Shown here one piece after another: positions 13,658 to 15,104 of a stretch of 15,104 bases of DNA. This DNA is from SUG1106 sp051883095. Lineage in GTDB: Bacteria > Bacillota > Clostridia > Peptostreptococcales > Anaerovoracaceae. The stretch is from NCBI GenBank assembly GCA_051883095.1, contig JBJETB010000020.1, forward strand, positions 1-15,104, in the 5' to 3' direction. Position numbers and translations under genes: made by a program. Numbering within the stretch: the first letter of the stretch is position 1; every line of letters begins with the position of its first letter. Under the pieces are notes generated by a model. That model ran no database searches. It was not told where the DNA came from and worked only from the letters and a program-made list of their open reading frames with translations.

Positions 13658-14068
13658 TTAGGATTCTCCGCTTGCAATAAAATCTGCAGCTGTCATAATC
13701 TTAGGAGTATAAACTCCGGACTCCAGAAAATCCTTATCACCCGTAAGCAATATATCCGCTTTCGCATTGATGGCAGCACGAAGAATTGGTCTATCATTGA
13801 CATCACGTATTTTATCTTCAAGACTATTTTCTTCCAATGGCATCGGAACAACTTCAAGAGTCAATAGTGCCAAAGACAGAAATGCCTCTAGTGCCTGTAT
13901 TTTTTGTGGAAACTTACGGTTAAAAATGCGCCGCATTTCATCAATATTCTGCTCACATACCAATCCATGATTCGGGTAACTGACCGCTTTTACAAAAGCA
14001 CGGTAAGGAGTGCCTTTATTGCTCAAAGCAGCAGAAATAAGTACATTTGTATCAATCAGAACTCTCAT
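13658..14068 (-). CDS. PIN-domain toxin of a type II toxin-antitoxin pair (COG1569-like)
   Basis: The 136-aa product starts MRVLIDTNVLISAAL, the PIN-domain opening with acidic Asp6. It continues with an acidic helix EQNIDEMRRIF, then DRPILRAAINAKADILLTGDKDFL, which supplies the remaining metal-binding acids. This matches the PIN subfamily annotated as putative toxin (COG1569). PIN toxins are Mg-dependent ribonucleases; the RNA target is unknown. The start codon overlaps the antitoxin stop by 4 bases (ATGA), a sign of translational coupling. It looks complete and all acidic positions seem present, so it may be active. Confidence 0.88.
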   Translation of the reverse strand: MRVLIDTNVLISAALSNKGTPYRAFVKAVSYPNHGLVCEQNIDEMRRIFNRKFPQKIQALEAFLSLALLTLEVVPMPLEENSLEDKIRDVNDRPILRAAINAKADILLTGDKDFLESGVYTPKIMTAADFIASGES

Positions 14069-14340
14069 TCATTCTCACTTTCTGCACGGATATCTTTAAC
14101 TAAATCCATGACTGCATCTTCAGAGTCAAGTCCGGAGCTTTCTGCCAATCCAGCCATTTGTGCCTGCAGCATCTGCATCGCATATACCGCAGAGTTAATC
14201 AGTCTCACATTCCCATTTTCCACGACAAAAGTTACTCTATCGCCACTTGTTATTCCGAGGATCTCCCGAATATCTTTTGGAATTGTGACTTGTCCTTTCG
14301 ACATGACTTTTGCGTTATCAATAAATGTATTGGCAATCAT
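14065..14340 (-). CDS. AbrB/MazE-type antitoxin
   Basis: The 91-aa product starts at the ATG at 14340 with GGAGGTGC upstream; the longer frame to 14424 would cross the promoter and operator. Residues 10-50 form a SpoVT/AbrB swapped-hairpin DNA-binding domain (AKVMSKGQVTIPKDIREILGITSGDRVTFVVENGNVRL). The C-terminal tail (AQMAGLAESSGLDSEDAVMDLVKDIRAESENE) is acidic and presumably binds and masks the PIN toxin. From family knowledge, such antitoxins repress their own promoter; a matching 32-bp palindrome overlaps the -10 element. The gene lies between the VirB6-type and PrgI genes and is not part of the transfer machinery. Confidence 0.88.
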   Translation of the reverse strand: MIANTFIDNAKVMSKGQVTIPKDIREILGITSGDRVTFVVENGNVRLINSAVYAMQMLQAQMAGLAESSGLDSEDAVMDLVKDIRAESENE

Positions 14341-14363
14341 AAAATGCACCTCCATTTCGTCAG

Positions 14364-14420
14364 TAATACAAGTAGGAATTTTCCTACTTGTATTATACGC
14401 AATATTTATGTAATTATCAA
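14364..14420 (-). promoter_or_regulatory. Promoter and perfect palindromic operator of the AbrB-PIN cassette
   Basis: A minus-strand promoter TTGATA (14420-14415), 17 bp, TATAAT (14397-14392) precedes the antitoxin gene. Starting inside the -10 and covering the start of transcription is a perfect inverted repeat with 15-bp arms (14364-14378 and 14381-14395) around a TT centre, core CAAGTAGGAA/TTCCTACTTG. The overlap makes autorepression by the AbrB-type protein the obvious reading. The long hairpin would also form at the 5' end of the mRNA. Confidence 0.82.
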
Positions 14421-14495
14421 CCAAAATAAGTATGATTCACAAGAAATTCATAAATTCATATCCTTTGATGACTTAGTCTGAGTGCATTTTACAAA

Positions 14496-15104
14496 TTACA
14501 GCCCCATCATTTCTTTTACAACATGATCCGCCATCTTGATGGTTCCCACAAGCACCAGCATGTTGAAAACCAGCTCTGCTATGTATGACCAGACCATAGG
14601 CACCACGGCATCTGATGTGTTTATAGTCGGCGGCGCCGATGCAAACAGTGAGAAAATGATGCAGGCAAGGATTATGATTGCCCCTTCAAGACATACTCCG
14701 GTGTATGATTTGAGAAAGCTGATTCCCACCTGCTGTGTGGGTGCTCCTGCAAAGCTAGCCAGCGGAACCGGTGCAATCGCTGTATAAAGGTACAGTTTGA
14801 AAAACCTTCCGTACACGGTGAGTATCATTATGAAGGACAGCACTGTAATGAGAAGACTCCCTATGAGGGTTACCGCCCACAAGGGAATAGACTCAAAAAA
14901 TCCGCATTCTTCTATTGCCGTAATCATTTCACTTGGTAGTGTTGACTGTCCTTGGCTATCCAGTCCTGCTGCTGTCATTATGGTTGATATCATCCCCTGC
15001 ATAATATCAAATATCCCAAGCATCAGTTCCAGTCCATAAGTGACTGCACCCTTTGCCAGTATAAATCGCAAGAATAGCTGAACCGCCTGCTCCGGCCTCT
15101 TGAT
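14496..15104 (-). CDS. VirB6/TrbL-like conjugation membrane protein, C-terminal part (cut by window edge)
   Basis: The frame is open to the right edge; residues IKRPEQAVQLFLRFILAKGAVTYG precede an internal Met at 15071, so the true start lies outside the window. The visible 202 residues have about five hydrophobic segments (for example LWAVTLIGSLLITVLSFIMILTVYG, GAIIILACIIFSLFAS, ELVFNMLVLVGTIKMADHVV). RFFKLYLYTAIAPVPLASFAG and VGISFLKSYTGVCLEGAIII are hallmarks of the TrbL/VirB6-type membrane protein encoded before prgI in Tn1549-like elements. It forms part of the translocation channel. Downstream the toxin-antitoxin cassette separates it from prgI. Confidence 0.85.
   Translation of the reverse strand: MKRPEQAVQLFLRFILAKGAVTYGLELMLGIFDIMQGMISTIMTAAGLDSQGQSTLPSEMITAIEECGFFESIPLWAVTLIGSLLITVLSFIMILTVYGRFFKLYLYTAIAPVPLASFAGAPTQQVGISFLKSYTGVCLEGAIIILACIIFSLFASAPPTINTSDAVVPMVWSYIAELVFNMLVLVGTIKMADHVVKEMMGL

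Noticed and set aside
1..15104. CRISPR arrays, tRNA and rRNA genes
   Set aside because: No regularly spaced direct repeats, cloverleaf or rRNA sequence was recognised on either strand.

Overview
The window looks like part of an integrative conjugative element (ICE) of the Tn1549 / clostridial CTn type in a low-to-middle GC Firmicute, most likely an anaerobic gut Clostridia (Lachnospiraceae-like). This rests on recognised protein families (large serine recombinase, short sigma-70-like protein, PrgI, VirB4 and VirB6-type transfer proteins), strong GGAGG ribosome binding sites and the typical clostridial gene mix. Nearly everything is on the minus strand; only one regulator is on the plus strand. 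The organism is inferred, not proven.

Layout, left to right. 1-95: a 17-bp perfect inverted repeat with clustered TCTCCTTTTT repeats next to the recombinase, probably close to the element end. 96-1903: large serine recombinase and a 54-aa protein just upstream of it. 1986-3035: a self-contained two-gene cassette (promoter, DUF3990-type ADP-ribosyltransferase-like protein, partner protein, terminator) that resembles a toxin-antitoxin module. 3036-3417: a non-coding, hairpin-rich stretch (candidate oriT or structured RNA). 3418-3849: sigma-70-like regulator with a palindrome in its leader. 3944-8546: AT-richer metabolic cargo consisting of a plus-strand MerR-family regulator and a convergent minus-strand operon for a YfcC-type transporter, an imidazolonepropionase-like amidohydrolase and a COG1237-type metallo-beta-lactamase-fold protein. 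The operon is preceded by a promoter with a 19-bp spacer, the hallmark of MerR-activated promoters.

8573-13221: the VirB4 conjugation ATPase gene, interrupted twice. A complete group II intron (9480-11793) with a maturase/reverse transcriptase lies exactly between codons 476 and 477, and a single extra base in a T-run (8955-8958) shifts the frame just before the Walker B motif. 13205-13552: PrgI. 13587-14420: a self-contained AbrB/PIN toxin-antitoxin cassette with its own promoter, 32-bp palindromic operator and terminator, sitting between the VirB6-type gene and prgI. 14496-15104: C-terminal part of a VirB6/TrbL-like membrane protein that runs off the right edge.

Together: the right side is a transfer module carrying two parasitic or cargo insertions (group II intron, toxin-antitoxin), the middle is catabolic cargo that begins directly after the virB4 stop codon where further transfer genes are expected, and the left is the integration/regulation end. 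The element is probably a decaying or remodelled ICE: no relaxase, VirD4, NlpC/P60 or topoisomerase gene is visible here, and VirB4 cannot be made whole even after splicing unless the frameshift is a sequencing error. No tRNA, rRNA or CRISPR array is seen.
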